Source: Paraphaeosphaeria minitans
Lineage: Eukaryota > Ascomycota > Dothideomycetes > Pleosporales > Didymosphaeriaceae
DNA: 64,000 nt
Reading direction: 5' to 3'
Assembly (NCBI GenBank): GCA_015832175.1
Contig: WJXW01000016.1
Coordinates: 1,302,001-1,366,000, forward strand
The notes under the pieces are model-generated. The model worked only from the letters and a program-made list of their open reading frames with translations, searched no databases and had not been told where the DNA came from. This document shows, piece after piece, positions 34,574-45,500 of the stretch; positions within the stretch are counted from its first letter, which is position 1; every line of letters starts with the position of its first letter. The position numbers and the translations under genes were made by a program.

Positions 34574-35740
34574 AAGTAGTTTCTATGCGTATTCTTAATA
34601 ATAGAGTATCTTAGCTAAACTAGTATATATAGTTATAGTTCTATGCGCTTAGCTTTAGTGTATAGAATAAGATAGATCTAGATTACTCTAAAAATATAAG
34701 CCTCCTATATAAAAATACACTACCTACGCTACAGCTCCTAAATAGGACTATTAGCGTTAGAGATAGAGCTAAGTATAAGGACGCACTTTAGCTATTTAAT
34801 ATAAATATAAAAACCTAGTAAGCACGTAATAGTCCTATTTAGGAGGTCTAGAAGTAGGTTAATACTATAATAAATCTAGAACTACTTACCCTAGTAGTAA
34901 TAGTAATAGTAGAGAACTATAAACCTACCTTATAAGCTTTTATATAATTATTATACTTATTTCTAGCGCCTTCTTTAGTAAGTATAGCTAACCTTATCTA
35001 TAAATAGTATCGCAATTACCTTAATAAAGCTTACTAAGGCATCTAATCTCTAAAATAGTAGATTTATAATTAGTACGTGCTCTATAAAAAAAGTAAAATC
35101 CTACTAGGTTATAGAGGTATAAAGGCAGCTTACTATATAGGACTTCTTAGAAGTAGTAAGTAAGTACACCCTAGACTAGGCATAAGAAAAGTAGTAATTA
35201 ATTATAGAAGACACTATAACTAGTAAACAACCTACTAAACTCTCTGCCCTAGGGACTATCTTTACTATAATTACTTAGGAATCTATAACGCGCGGCCTAT
35301 ATAGAAATGCGTAAATTTTTACTACTACTAGCGCACTAGTAGATAGATAAAGGAATATAGAAAAGCCCTACGCAGCGCAGTAGACCTACAACCTAATTAG
35401 AGTAGAATATATATATACAGCTACCGCGCCTACCCGCTTAATAGAGAATAAGTAGTAGGGCGTAATAGGCGTAGGTTTAAAGTTAACCTATAAGTTTATA
35501 TTAGCTACCTTATTAGGTACGTAGCTTCTAATATATATAGAATATAGGTTCTAAAGCTTAACTAAGTTATATTAACGCGCAACGTACTATTTAACAAGGC
35601 GTTATTTTATAAAGGTAAGAGTAATACTACTATACCTTAGAAAGAGGCTGTAAAGCTTATTAAGCTCCTCTAGGAACTATAGTTTAAGGACTAAAATATA
35701 ATGCTAATCCACGTAAAGTTTATTAGATAGGCTCATAACA
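34574..35740 (+). pseudogene. Copia pol relic (integrase to RT junction) of the outer element
   Basis: Through RIP stops one frame reads ILLGYRGI near 35,110, then at 35,455-35,660 VYISYLIRYVASNIYRI, then LKLN-VILTRNVLFNKALF. This matches the conserved Ty1/Copia linker before RT (GYL.GYDS.NIYRIW...KV..TRDV.FDE). The following RT proper is not found; the sequence changes after about 35,740, which suggests a deletion or a further insertion. Confidence 0.65.
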
Positions 35741-38700
35741 AAAAACTCACTTTAATATTACTTTAACATATAACATTACTCTTAATTTTTAGTTATTATG
35801 TCACTTAAGATTAAAAAGACAATTTATAGAATTAGAATACTATATTTAAGTAGATAGTATTTGCCTATTTAAGAAAGAATGCAAAAGCACTAACTACTAA
35901 CTTTATAGCCTATTAGAGTGAAGAAAACCGTGATCTATTCACTACAACTTATATAGAATGTATTAGGCCTATATTAAACTAATAAGCTAGTAGAGAGACT
36001 ATGCTTAAAAAAGGCATAGTTACTATTTATTATTTTAGCCATTAGGTAAACATGTATAGCATTCTTAGCCTAAATAGTAACGCGTTTAGCGTGAATACAT
36101 GTAAGATTAACGCCTAATAAAATATTAGAAAATCTTAGAAAGTTTAGGGCTATTAGATCTATAGGTAGGTAAGTAGGATTATTCTACTAATTAGCTTAAT
36201 TATTAGCAATTATAAAATCCTTAGTAGCAACAGCTCTATTATTAAATTTATTATTACTAGAAGTTGTAGGGCTATTAAAGACTAATACTTAGTCTAATAC
36301 CTCTAAGGTAGGTGTGGGTTACTAAGAAGTAGATGCCGTATCTTATGTATATATAATTATAGACGTAGTTATTAGCTGTTATATAGCTAGTAGTACTAGA
36401 CGGATTCTAGGTAAAGGTGGTTGTAGTAATAGAACTCTAGATAGAGGTTACAGCGTAAGACCTATTTAATATAATAATAGTTAAGGCAGTAATCTAAATA
36501 TCTCTAAAAAAGCTTATAGGCTATATATTAAAGTGTAAGTTAGTATTAAAGTGTAAGTTAGTGTTAAAGTGTAAGTTAGTGTTAAAGTGTAAGTTAGTGT
36601 TAAAGTGTAAGTTAGTGTTAAAAGAGGTTTAGTAAAGAAGTATAATAGAGATAGTAAGGATATTAGTAGCGTTAATGCTATATTTATAAAAGCTAGTAGA
36701 TAATCTAGCGTGCTGGTATTAAAGCTAAGACAGTGCTATTTATAAGAAAGGTATGTAGGTAAGAGAAGAGCGTGTTTCCCTCTACAATATATATACTTTT
36801 TTATAGGTTTACTACTTTTAAAGGAATTAAAAGCTAGGTTAAGTATATAACTACACTTAGCGTAATAGAGTGCTATATATTAGCTAGCTATTAGTTATAG
36901 ACTTACTAAAGAATAGTAGGCAAAGAGAGGTTACTAAAGCGTTTAAGAAGTAGTAGGTGCAAAAAACTATACGTAGAGTAGTAGAATATAGAAAAATTTT
37001 ACTAGGTATTAGTTTTAGTATTAGGCAATTTTTATAGGTAAAGAGCTAGCTAATAGTTAAAAAGCGCAAAGTGTTTATAGCGCACATTTAGCACAAATAA
37101 GAGTGAATATTATATAGCTCTTTATGTGCTATTATCTATATAGTCTTAAAGAATAGACAGGATAACATCACCCTTAAGAATATTATACTAATCTACCTTA
37201 TAAAGACGCTATTCTACCTATTCCTAAAGCTTATAAACCTTATAGGCAAGAACTTCCTCTTCATCTAGATTATTTACATACTGTAGAAACTATTAATACT
37301 ATATAATAATAATTAAATAGTATTTAATAAATATAAGCTACAAGGACCTTAACGCTAAAGAGAGCAAAGTACTATTTCCTACTATCTTAGTATTTATTTG
37401 TTTAGGCACTATAATTACGTACTAAAGTGGGAGATTTAAAAGTATATATAAAGGTAGTTTAGATGTGTTAGACGAGGTAAAGGTAGGTACAAGGAATATC
37501 TAGAGATCTCTGTATAGTATTAGCACTGTAAGGTAACGCGATTTATAAACACTAACCTTATTCTTATGAATATAGTAGCTACGTCTTTACTTATAAGTAA
37601 TTCTATATTATGTACAATAGGTGCCTTAGTACTAGGGGGGTATTACTATATTAAACTATTACAATAGTGTTTATAGGTATTATAGAGGTATTATCTATGT
37701 TACTAGTAATAGATAAGGAAGATAATAATAATAAAGATATGGTGTAAGCTATAGGTGCTAGTAAAAAAGGTAGCATTATTAAGGTAGAAGTATATTTTAT
37801 TAAAAGTAGTAGAAAGGGAAGGGTAGTAGAGTTTTCTTAGTACTAGGTAGTAATAGTTAAGCCTACCTATTTGTGCAAAAGAAAGGGGGCTGCGTAGTAG
37901 TGTAATTAGACATATCTACTTTAGAATTAGTAAAACGTTATTATATTAGGTTTTAGGAGCTAATTAGCGCTTATAAAAGTAGGCTTCTAGCCTAATTACA
38001 TAACTATATTTCCGTCCTAATTAAGCCCTAAGTTTTCTCTAGTGTATAAAGTTCTACTATAAGAAGCTTATTCTTCTCTCCTTACTATGTTTATTTTTTA
38101 TTATAAGTTATAAGGGTCTACCTAGCTTAATATAGTTATAAGAGTTAGGCTTAGTAGATATAAAAAGAGCCTTTAAGCTACTACTTAGAAGTGTAGAACC
38201 CTATTATATAGATTAATTTACTAGCTAGTAGAAGTCTAAGTATAAAAGTAATACTACTATATATATAGTAAGCTTAGCTAGTAAGCTACTAAAAAACTAT
38301 ATAGCTACTTTTAAGTATACTAGCCTTATCTCCCCTAAGCCTACCTTAGAACTAACATAGGAAAAGGCTTATAGAGAAAGAGATCTCCTATATATAGATA
38401 AATATAGGCCTAACAGCTCTTAGTATAGGACTACTAAGAAAGTAAGCTTACTAGCGCTATAAGACTAGCTTATAAGTAGACTTACCTATTCCTTTACTAC
38501 TAGTACTTAATTACGCTACTTTACTTCTCTATAGTAGGTTAAGTAGCTAGTAAATATATCTAGTGTACTAGATTACCTAGACCCTAATTACCTAGAGATA
38601 GACCCCCAGGTGCGAGTAAGTAGGCGCTTACTTAAATATACCCTAGAATATAGCCTTCTAGGCTCTAACCTCTTAATTAACAGCTAAAATAAACGTTAGA

Positions 38701-38916
38701 ATATATTCTAGGATATATATCTCCTTTTTATAACTAATACTAACGCGCTACTTACTATTAATTTAGTAGTAGTAAGTGTAGTATAAATAAAAAAAGACGC
38801 GTAGATCTATTACAAGAATCTCCCTACACTACTAAAGTATTAGAAAGCCCTTAGCACTTACCTATATAGTGCTCTATTCTAATAAGTAGCGCAGAAAGAA
38901 TAGGAAACGCGATAGG
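35741..38916. other. RIP-degraded repeat DNA, family not resolved
   Basis: About 3.2 kb of TpA-rich sequence inside the Copia nest. It has no domain that I can name, apart from the 18-bp tandem repeat at 36,527-36,616. It probably holds the missing Copia RT region in unrecognisable form and/or other insertions. Confidence 0.45.
36527..36622. repeat. 18-bp tandem repeat, five units
   Basis: Five consecutive copies of (A/G)TTAAAGTGTAAGTTAGT, then a partial sixth. The first two start with A, the last three with G. They are almost perfect although the surrounding DNA is heavily RIP-mutated. Confidence 0.88.
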
Positions 38917-39109
38917 TGTAAGGTTTAGTTATAGATAATAGTACTTACTTTACACTAGGAAGAATAGTAAAAGGATAACTTAGTAGCATTAATAGAATAA
39001 TACTTATCTTATATAGAGTTAGGGCGTAGTGTAGGTTTTACGCAGCTAGCTTACTTAGCGTATAGGCCCTCTATAAGTCCTTAGCGCTAGATACTATAAC
39101 ACCACAATA
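38917..39109 (+). repeat. LTR-like repeat, RIP-mutated copy
   Basis: 193 bp, starting TGTAAGGTTTAG and ending ACCACAATA, followed by ATATCGTAATCTACCCGT, a possible primer-binding region. The same repeat with a similar following 18-mer lies at 63,122-63,315 in nearly unmutated form. Confidence 0.7.
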
Positions 39110-39440
39110 ATATCGTAATCTACCCGTGATAATAGGCTAAACGCCTTTATAACACTTATAAGGGCTATTTTTATAAGGCGCTTTAAAGAGTAGGATAATA
39201 AGTAACTAACGCCTTATTATAGTATTATACGTGCATAAATAGAGCTGTTATATACACTAAGTAAATAGCTACTAAAGTAATAAGTATCCTAAACACTTTA
39301 GATAGGTAGGTCCTAAGCTCTAATTAAGTATAAGTATAGTATTAGTACTAGCACACCTCTTCTAGAAGATGGGAGCCCTTTCTAGGCCCTATAGGTAGTG
39401 CTAGTAGCAAACCTAATCTACACTTAGCACCTAGGGGGTG

Positions 39441-39657
39441 TGTAGCGCGTATAGGATATAGGTAGGGCTATAGGCCCTATAACACAAATAGGGCGATTAC
39501 TTAAGAGGTAATTACCTAACTACTATAAGCTTCTTACTTAGCTTACTACTTCCTTATATAAACTAGGTCTATATAAGACACACTACTAAGCAGGCTTCTC
39601 CTGTTCAGTGATAATACACTTGATCACCCTAAGCAGTATCCTTAGTTCAACTCCACA
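39441..39657 (+). repeat. 3' LTR of the outer Copia element
   Basis: 217 bp, TGTAGCGCGTATAGG to AACTCCACA, followed by the target duplication ACTAT at 39,658. The tract CACCTAGGGGGTG lies immediately upstream. Confidence 0.92.
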
Positions 39658-39968
39658 ACTATCAATCCATCCGTCCCTTCATGAACACGGATACACATTA
39701 TTTCACCGGAATGCAAAACTCTGATTTGAGCAATCGAACACCAGGGACATTTTTGTATCAAGATCAGATGCAATCAGCCCAGCAACAGGGCACGCGAATC
39801 GCTCCGCCATTCATCGATGGCCAGCTCGACAATTGGAACGGAGTAACGCGGGCTGTGCCGAACTTGAACCCCCCACCAACTTACGATGTGTTCGACGGTG
39901 CCATGTGGGGGTCTTTGCTGGAAATTGTGGATCCGAATGGCGGAGAGGAAGATCCTCCGATGCTATAA
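39658..39968 (+). pseudogene. C-terminal part of the split Zn2Cys6-type regulator
   Basis: This is the continuation of the reading frame interrupted at 25,434. Counting one copy of the ACTAT duplication, the codon frame is preserved exactly, and the protein continues through TDTHYFTGMQNSDLS, TRAVPNLNPPPTYDVF and GAMWGSLLEIVD to a TAA at 39,966-39,968. Gln/Asn/Pro-rich low-complexity C-termini with such an acidic end are usual for fungal Zn2Cys6 regulators. Read alone it is a 95-codon frame starting at an internal Met, but it is not an independent gene. Base composition is that of a normal gene, with no sign of RIP. Confidence 0.9.
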
Positions 39969-40087
39969 ACTAAACATCGAATACGTTCATGTACAGAAGC
40001 CTCGTCAAAATTGTCTTAATCCTATCGCCTACGGAGTTGCTGCTCTCATATGATACTCGCCTTTGATTATATTACCTTTGAGATTCT

Positions 40088-41184
40088 CTACTGCTGTTTT
40101 AGCAACCCCTCCTTGTACGACGACAGCTGCCCTATATTGAACGCTTTGGCGGCTCCATCCGCGCCGAACTTAGTGGCGACAGCAAAGTAGTCCCCCCCAA
40201 GTTTCTTCGTCACGTCTTCCCCGCCAGATACGCCAGGGAGATAGACATGTGCAGGTTCCAAAATACCAGCCTCACCTTTTAATGCCTTAATGATGGCTCG
40301 AGCGAAGCGAAATCTTGCATAAGCCATGCATGTGGTTGCTGATCCTGCACCTGCTTTCATTTAACGATCTCATCACCACTGAACTGCACGCCTTGGCAAG
40401 CGTAAGCACGCTCACTTCAAAGCAGTAGTACGTAAGTAACAGACAACGTACGATGTGTAATAGCTTCAAGCTGCTCCTGGGACAGTTCGACCAAAGGCTG
40501 GCTTTAACTAAACAAAGGCAGAATCGTAGCACCCGAAAGGCCCCCAGCCACAGGGACTTTGAGTTCCTGGGGGTTTTGCTTTCCGAGAATATGTGCGACG
40601 AATATAGATGCACAAAATACGTCCAGCGTCGTAAGGCCGAAGACTTTGCGTGCGTTGAATACGCTCGCCTTCTTGAGCATCTCCACGGCGATTGGCGCTG
40701 TGCTATTAATGGTGTCCGTAATAATGGTCACGAATGCTGTCAGGCAGAACTTTGCGACGCTAGAGAGTAGATCAGCTACAATATTCGCATTGGTCTTAAA
40801 CAGATCTTACAGATACGTTAGCGTGGTACATATGAAGCTGCCTGCAAGCTTAACTTACCGTCGCGCGTCATTCCAGGTTTTCGCGCGCGATACCAGCATT
40901 TATAATAACAAGTTCAGCATCGGCGAGTGCTTTCTCAAGGCCTTTGTCAGCGGGCAGGTAACCTGTTACTTTTGCCGAAGTGTCGATGTGGTTCAGGTCA
41001 GTGGCGACGCCAATTGCGTGGACAACGTCGTAGGGTCGAAGCTCAATCACTAAAGGACTCTATTGTTACTTTCTCAGTAATGGCATTACGCATTGTAGAT
41101 GGGAGCCTCCAAGACGCACCGATTTGAGAAGCAGACTCAACGGCTGGCCAATTTGGCCTAGCGCTCCGAGGATACCTTGGTCAT
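40088..41184 (-). pseudogene. Malate dehydrogenase pseudogene with three introns
   Basis: Mitochondrial/glyoxysomal-type NAD+ malate dehydrogenase. From the ATG at 41,184 it reads GALGQIGQPLSLLLKS, then after intron 1 (41,060-41,119) ELRPYDVVHAIGVATDL, KVTGYLPAD and VIINAGIAR. Intron 2 (40,806-40,858) and DDLFKTNANIV follow, then NSTAPIAVEMLKKASVF, VFGLTTLDV, FVAHILGK and GLSGATILPLFS. After intron 3 (40,392-40,451) come VQFSGDEIV, GAGSATTCMAYARFRFA and EPAHVYLPGV, with a KEGLLKQQ end. Intron borders and phases are intact. Frame is lost at least four times: near the start, at ARENLE, after LPLFS (stop) and before MKAGAGSA. The conserved Arg of TTLDVVR appears as Cys. Intact enzyme interconverts malate and oxaloacetate. 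It is inactive, probably recently. Confidence 0.9.
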
Positions 41185-43458
41185 TGTGAGCTATTTCCGG
41201 CGGCTTGGCTGGAAATATAATACGAGGATTGGTGCAAAGCTAGAGTGTATGGCCTATTGAACGATTTTCCTATATGGTATTTTAAAGAACTCTGGTCATT
41301 GTTATTTTAGTGCTAGCCACGGGCAAGTATTTTCGTCTGAATGCTAGAAACCCTATCGCACGCAACCATTTGTCACTAGTGACCAATCTCATGAATTAGG
41401 CAGATTACCAAACGTATAACCTCTTCACTAGGTTTAATAATTTAGCGGTGGGGATGAGCCTATAACTGCGCGGCTGGGTGATTATCCGCACAGGTAGCGT
41501 TAATCGCATAAACTTTCTCGTGAATCCCACAAAAAAAGAGTCCCGGTTGAACACATAAGTGGTGCTAGAGGTCAAGGGGATGTTTTACTTGCTCATGTTA
41601 AGCGGAAGCTCTCCGCTAACTTTCTACTCGTTTACGTTTTTGCTAATTCACTAGGTAGAGGAGCGTACTCTACTAACTGTGAGAAAACAATACTGTGCAC
41701 GACTATCCCAGTAGACTTATACACGTCATCTTAACGATTATAAAAAGAAGGCTTCCTGCCTCACGGCAAGATCAATATGCGTATGGTAAATTGCCTTGCA
41801 ATTAACTGTACGACATGCCTCTCCTATACCCGCCTATCATTCCCAATCACACATCAACTGTCTCCCCTCAGCCCCGACCTCTCCCAGCCGGTTCAAAGGG
41901 CCTTGTCCCTAGACCCTGTTGCAGTTCTAACCGCCACCTATACACAAATTCCAACTCCGCAGCCTTCAGATAGATGAGCACTTCGACTTACCCAATAAGA
42001 AAGTCTTACTCCCTCATTGCGTTGTTTATCGGCGTTAATGACTCCAAGGTATTGTGCGCTGGCCTGCCTTCGTACTCGTTTGGCATCGAAAGAGATTATG
42101 GGACTGCGTCATGGTACTCTCGTTTCATCTGCTGTTCGGGAAGCGCGCGGAAACCCAGGCTTCACCCCTCAAAGATGCGCACAGTATCAACAGTGCTCTA
42201 TTCACGGTTATCCACTCCGCTTTCGGACACACATCTCCCTGAGCACTGAACGCAACCTTAATGTATACCGGGAGCCTACCAGGCTTGTTTCCCCTCAGCG
42301 CACGGAACGCCTCGCGTACAAAGCAAAGGTTGTCCCTGGCGGCCCGCGATGTTGCAGTAATGGGTTTGTAAGATGAGACTTTGCGAACCGTTGCTGCTTA
42401 GAGTGTGTGAGGTAGAAGTTACCAAGAGAGGTGACTACAGTTTTTAGGTCGTGGGGTATAGATTCAAGGGCCTCCTTGAACTGGAAGGCAAGCCCGGATC
42501 TTTCAACGCATTAGACGCCGTTTAGGCAGATGACGAAAGGGGATGGGGATAGGATGGATGCCTGTTTCGGGGTGTGCGAGGATAAGTGAGGAGAATGAAA
42601 GGAATGACATGATGGAATATGACTTTGGTGAACGTAGACTGCGCCATTAGACTCCTATCGTACCGGTATAGCTCCTCTTAATGCGAGAATGCAGAAGTTT
42701 TACAAAACCACAAGTTTTATGTATACTATATGCTTTAGAACTACCCACACTTTTGTCGTTGTGCTCTAGATCTGGTTCCGTACTGATCAAAACCTACCAC
42801 GATCGCACCCGCGTGACTTTGGCCTATAATATCGACAAAACATTCAGGCGCCAACCTGCACTACATCTTTTCAGACTGCAAGCCAGTGATTCGTCAACCA
42901 ACTTCTCCAGCGAACCACATCATGTCCGGACTAAAAGACCAAGCATATAGAATCCGGGGCTCGAGCTTCAGGACTTGTGGAGACACACGGGGTCAGTAAT
43001 CCTTAGTACACACGAGACAGTGGCGCTCGTGGAAAATGCTTAACCATCATTGGCATTCAGATGATAAAGCTTGTACGTGAGGGTAGTGAAGCTTCATCTC
43101 GCAGTCGATATGTCAGTTCTAGACCTGTTGTTCGATAATATATAGGTTGTACACCGAATCTTGCTCGCTGTTGGAGTGTTTTCCACAGCCGACATCCCCA
43201 GAGCCGTGCAGAGTATCGTCTAGCGCGAGGTTAATCTTTCTGCCCAGTTTTGCCAGAGTTACAAATGCAAGTGTATGTGTACATACACATAAACATATTT
43301 AGTTGAAAACACTATCGCCAAATCTCACCATCCTTTTCTTTTCTCTTCGAGTTACAGTGCATTATACAGGCGTCCTCTTCACCGCGTATAAATAGTGCCG
43401 ACAAGGTACGGTCAGTCCGCATACTCGAGAAGCACTTCACCCACGGACCTCATCCACA
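41185..43458. other. Intergenic, 2.3 kb, no recognised gene
   Basis: Mixed composition. Several overlapping open frames of 60-119 codons occur at 41,777-42,376 and one of 89 codons at 42,681-42,950. None shows a known domain. The region at 41,970-42,380 is GC-balanced and could be a further gene relic, but I cannot name it. The 3' end holds the promoter region of the sugar transporter relic. Confidence 0.4.
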
Positions 43459-44944
43459 ATGTCTTCACACTCCCGCATCCTTCTCATGGTCGCCCCCGCC
43501 TTCTGGCTCTTCGGTTGCAACCAGTCCAATCTCGGTGGCGTCGTCGGCTACCGCGACTTCACAAATTTGAAGTTACTTCCCGGGGCTCGACACCGCACAC
43601 ACCGAAGGGCGCAGTAAAACACACAATGCTACGATTCAAGGTCCATTTTCTCATTACATACTAATCACAATCATTGAGCGGGCTCCGACAACATCAGCTA
43701 CAATTGTTGTCAACTACACCATAGGCTGTCTCATCGACGCCCTCTCCACAATGTCCACAGCTAACATCCTCGGCCGCCGCCTCTCCCTCACCATCTACGC
43801 CGTGATCGCTTGTATAGACCACCTCCTCCAAGCCTCCACCTACTCCCTTGCACAGCTTATCGTCGGCCGCATTCTCAGCGGCATCGGCGTCGGCGCCGTC
43901 AACGCCATCGTCCCTGTCTGGCAGTCCAAAACCACTTCGCCCAAGAACCGCGGGAAGAACGTCATCAATCTAGGCTCCTTTATCGTGTCCAACATCGCGC
44001 TTGCCGCTTGGATCAACTTTGCGCTAAGCTTCTACCAGGAGCTCAGTATGTGCTGCCGCCTGTGACTTCCCTTGCCGCTCGTCTTCGGAGTCCCACTAAT
44101 ATTCACACCCTTTCTCTGCCCTGACTTGCTGAGATGGTTGGTGCAACTTCAAATGAGACGTCTGCACGATGCCGCGCGCTCGTTGCGGTGACAAAGGGAC
44201 TGTCTCCAGAAGACGACCAGGTCGTTGCTGCGATCGAGAAGAGGACGTTCATCAAGCTCCTCGCGCAAAAACGACAGCGCAATGGATGCCGGCTTGCGCT
44301 TGCCTTTTTCGTTGACTTTGCGGCACAGATGACAGGCGCAAATGCAGTCTCCTACTACGGCACCACCATCTTCCGCGAGTTGCTGGGTTCCGGGGCGCAC
44401 TAGGCGTCGATACTCGCAGCGTGTGTGCTGACTTGGAAGATCTTCGCTACAGTCCTCATATTCGTGGCGATCGACCGGGTAGGGCGGCGGGCCTTGCTGC
44501 TCGCGAGCTCCACTGCGATGTCGTTCTGCATGGCGATGCTGGCTATCTGCGTGTCGCAGCTCTCGCACTCGAAAGCCGCCGGGGACGTGGCGGTTTTCTT
44601 CCTCTTCCTGTTTATGGTCTTCTTCCCGCTTGGAGTTTTGGGTGGGGATTTCCTGTACAGCGCTGAGATCTCAATGTAGGAGCTCCGCGTGCACTCGTCT
44701 ACGGTTAGTGTTGCTGCAAGTCCTCTCACTTTCTCTTTGCTAATAGGATTTGAGGCCCACTGGCTCTGCAACTTCATCGTCATATAGATAACACCCATCT
44801 GCTTCGCCAAGATCGGCTACCAAACCTACACCATCTTTGCGGTCCTCGGTTTCTCTCACGCCCGTCATCTATTTTTTCTTTGCTGAGACGAACGGCAAGA
44901 CGCTCGACGAGATCGACCAGATGTTTATGCAGCCGAAGCACTGA
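43459..44944 (+). pseudogene. Sugar-porter MFS transporter pseudogene (hexose/lactose permease-like)
   Basis: From the ATG at 43,459 it reads LLMVAPAFWLFGCNQSNLGGVVG (TM1 region, typical sugar porter). One frameshift leads to FPGLDTAHTEGRSK. An intact 57-nt intron (43,641-43,697; GTCCAT, branch TACTAATC, acceptor CATCAG) follows, then NYTIGCLIDALST, NILGRRLSLTIYAVI, GRILSGIGVGAVNAIVPVW, another break, GLSPEDDQVVAAIEKRTF, AQMTGANAVSYYGTTIF, a stop at 44,401, TWKIFATVLIFVAIDRVGRR, a stop at 44,677, and the diagnostic end ETNGKTLDEIDQMF. Family members carry hexoses, lactose or related solutes by proton symport across the plasma membrane. Several stops and frame changes make it non-functional. 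High GC here argues against RIP as the main cause. Confidence 0.88.
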
Positions 44945-45500
44945 TGGAGCATTACGAAATATAGTAAGAGCGTGAAGAGAATGGAAGGAGTATAAGTAGA
45001 GCTGGATGAGGGCCTGCAGAAAGTGACAGAGGAGCGGGCGGTGATAATCTGTGTAGCGAGGGGTCGCTGCGGGAGTATCCAGGTTGTGCGCAGTGTCGTA
45101 GCGTTGGTTTACCGTTCTGATATTGCCGGTGACAGAAGACCAATCCAGTTGCAGGTATAAAGCTTTTCGAGAAGTACAGAACAAGATCATGGTTCGCTAC
45201 TTTGGATAGACTGTCCTTGGACGCTTGTTCGTTGGCCAGGGCTGAACGGAGGACTTGGGTGATAGCGTGTTGGCAAGGGCGGAGATGTGAGGAAACCTAG
45301 ATGGCCGCAATGCATATAGTGAACAGCCATAAGAAAGTGCTTGGTCTGTGTGCTGTTGCACATCCTGGCTGGATGCGAAGTTCGAGTAGGAGAATCGGAC
45401 CTGACAGGTCCGGACTTTGATATTCGTGTTATGTGGGTATCTCGTAGTATCAGTCGCAGATAAAAGATTTTCAACGCCATGGCGGAGCGGCACTGCCGTC
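44945..45500. other. Intergenic region, no gene
   Basis: About 550 bp between the sugar transporter relic and the 3' end of the SPF27 gene (convergent arrangement). No RNA gene or other feature was recognised. Confidence 0.5.

Larger units (their letters stand above)
25435..39657 (+). mobile_element. Ty1/Copia retroelement hosting nested insertions (14.2-kb nest)
   Basis: Outer element of the nest. The LTRs at 25,435-25,650 and 39,441-39,657 match along their length, and a perfect 5-bp target duplication ACTAT lies at 25,430-25,434 and 39,658-39,662. The tract CACCTAGGGGGTG abuts the 3' LTR. After the nested material is removed, about 5.4 kb belongs to this element, a normal Copia size. A Copia signature between integrase and RT is readable at 35,455-35,660. 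The interior is heavily RIP-mutated, while the 3' LTR is nearly unmutated in its last third. It sits in sense orientation in the regulator's last exon. Confidence 0.93.

Noticed and set aside
39681..39968. Independent small gene of 95 codons
   Set aside because: Frame and target duplication show that it is the C-terminus of the split regulator.
41777..42376. Cluster of overlapping 60-119-codon open frames
   Set aside because: No recognisable domain in any frame on either strand; kept only as an unassigned GC-balanced stretch.
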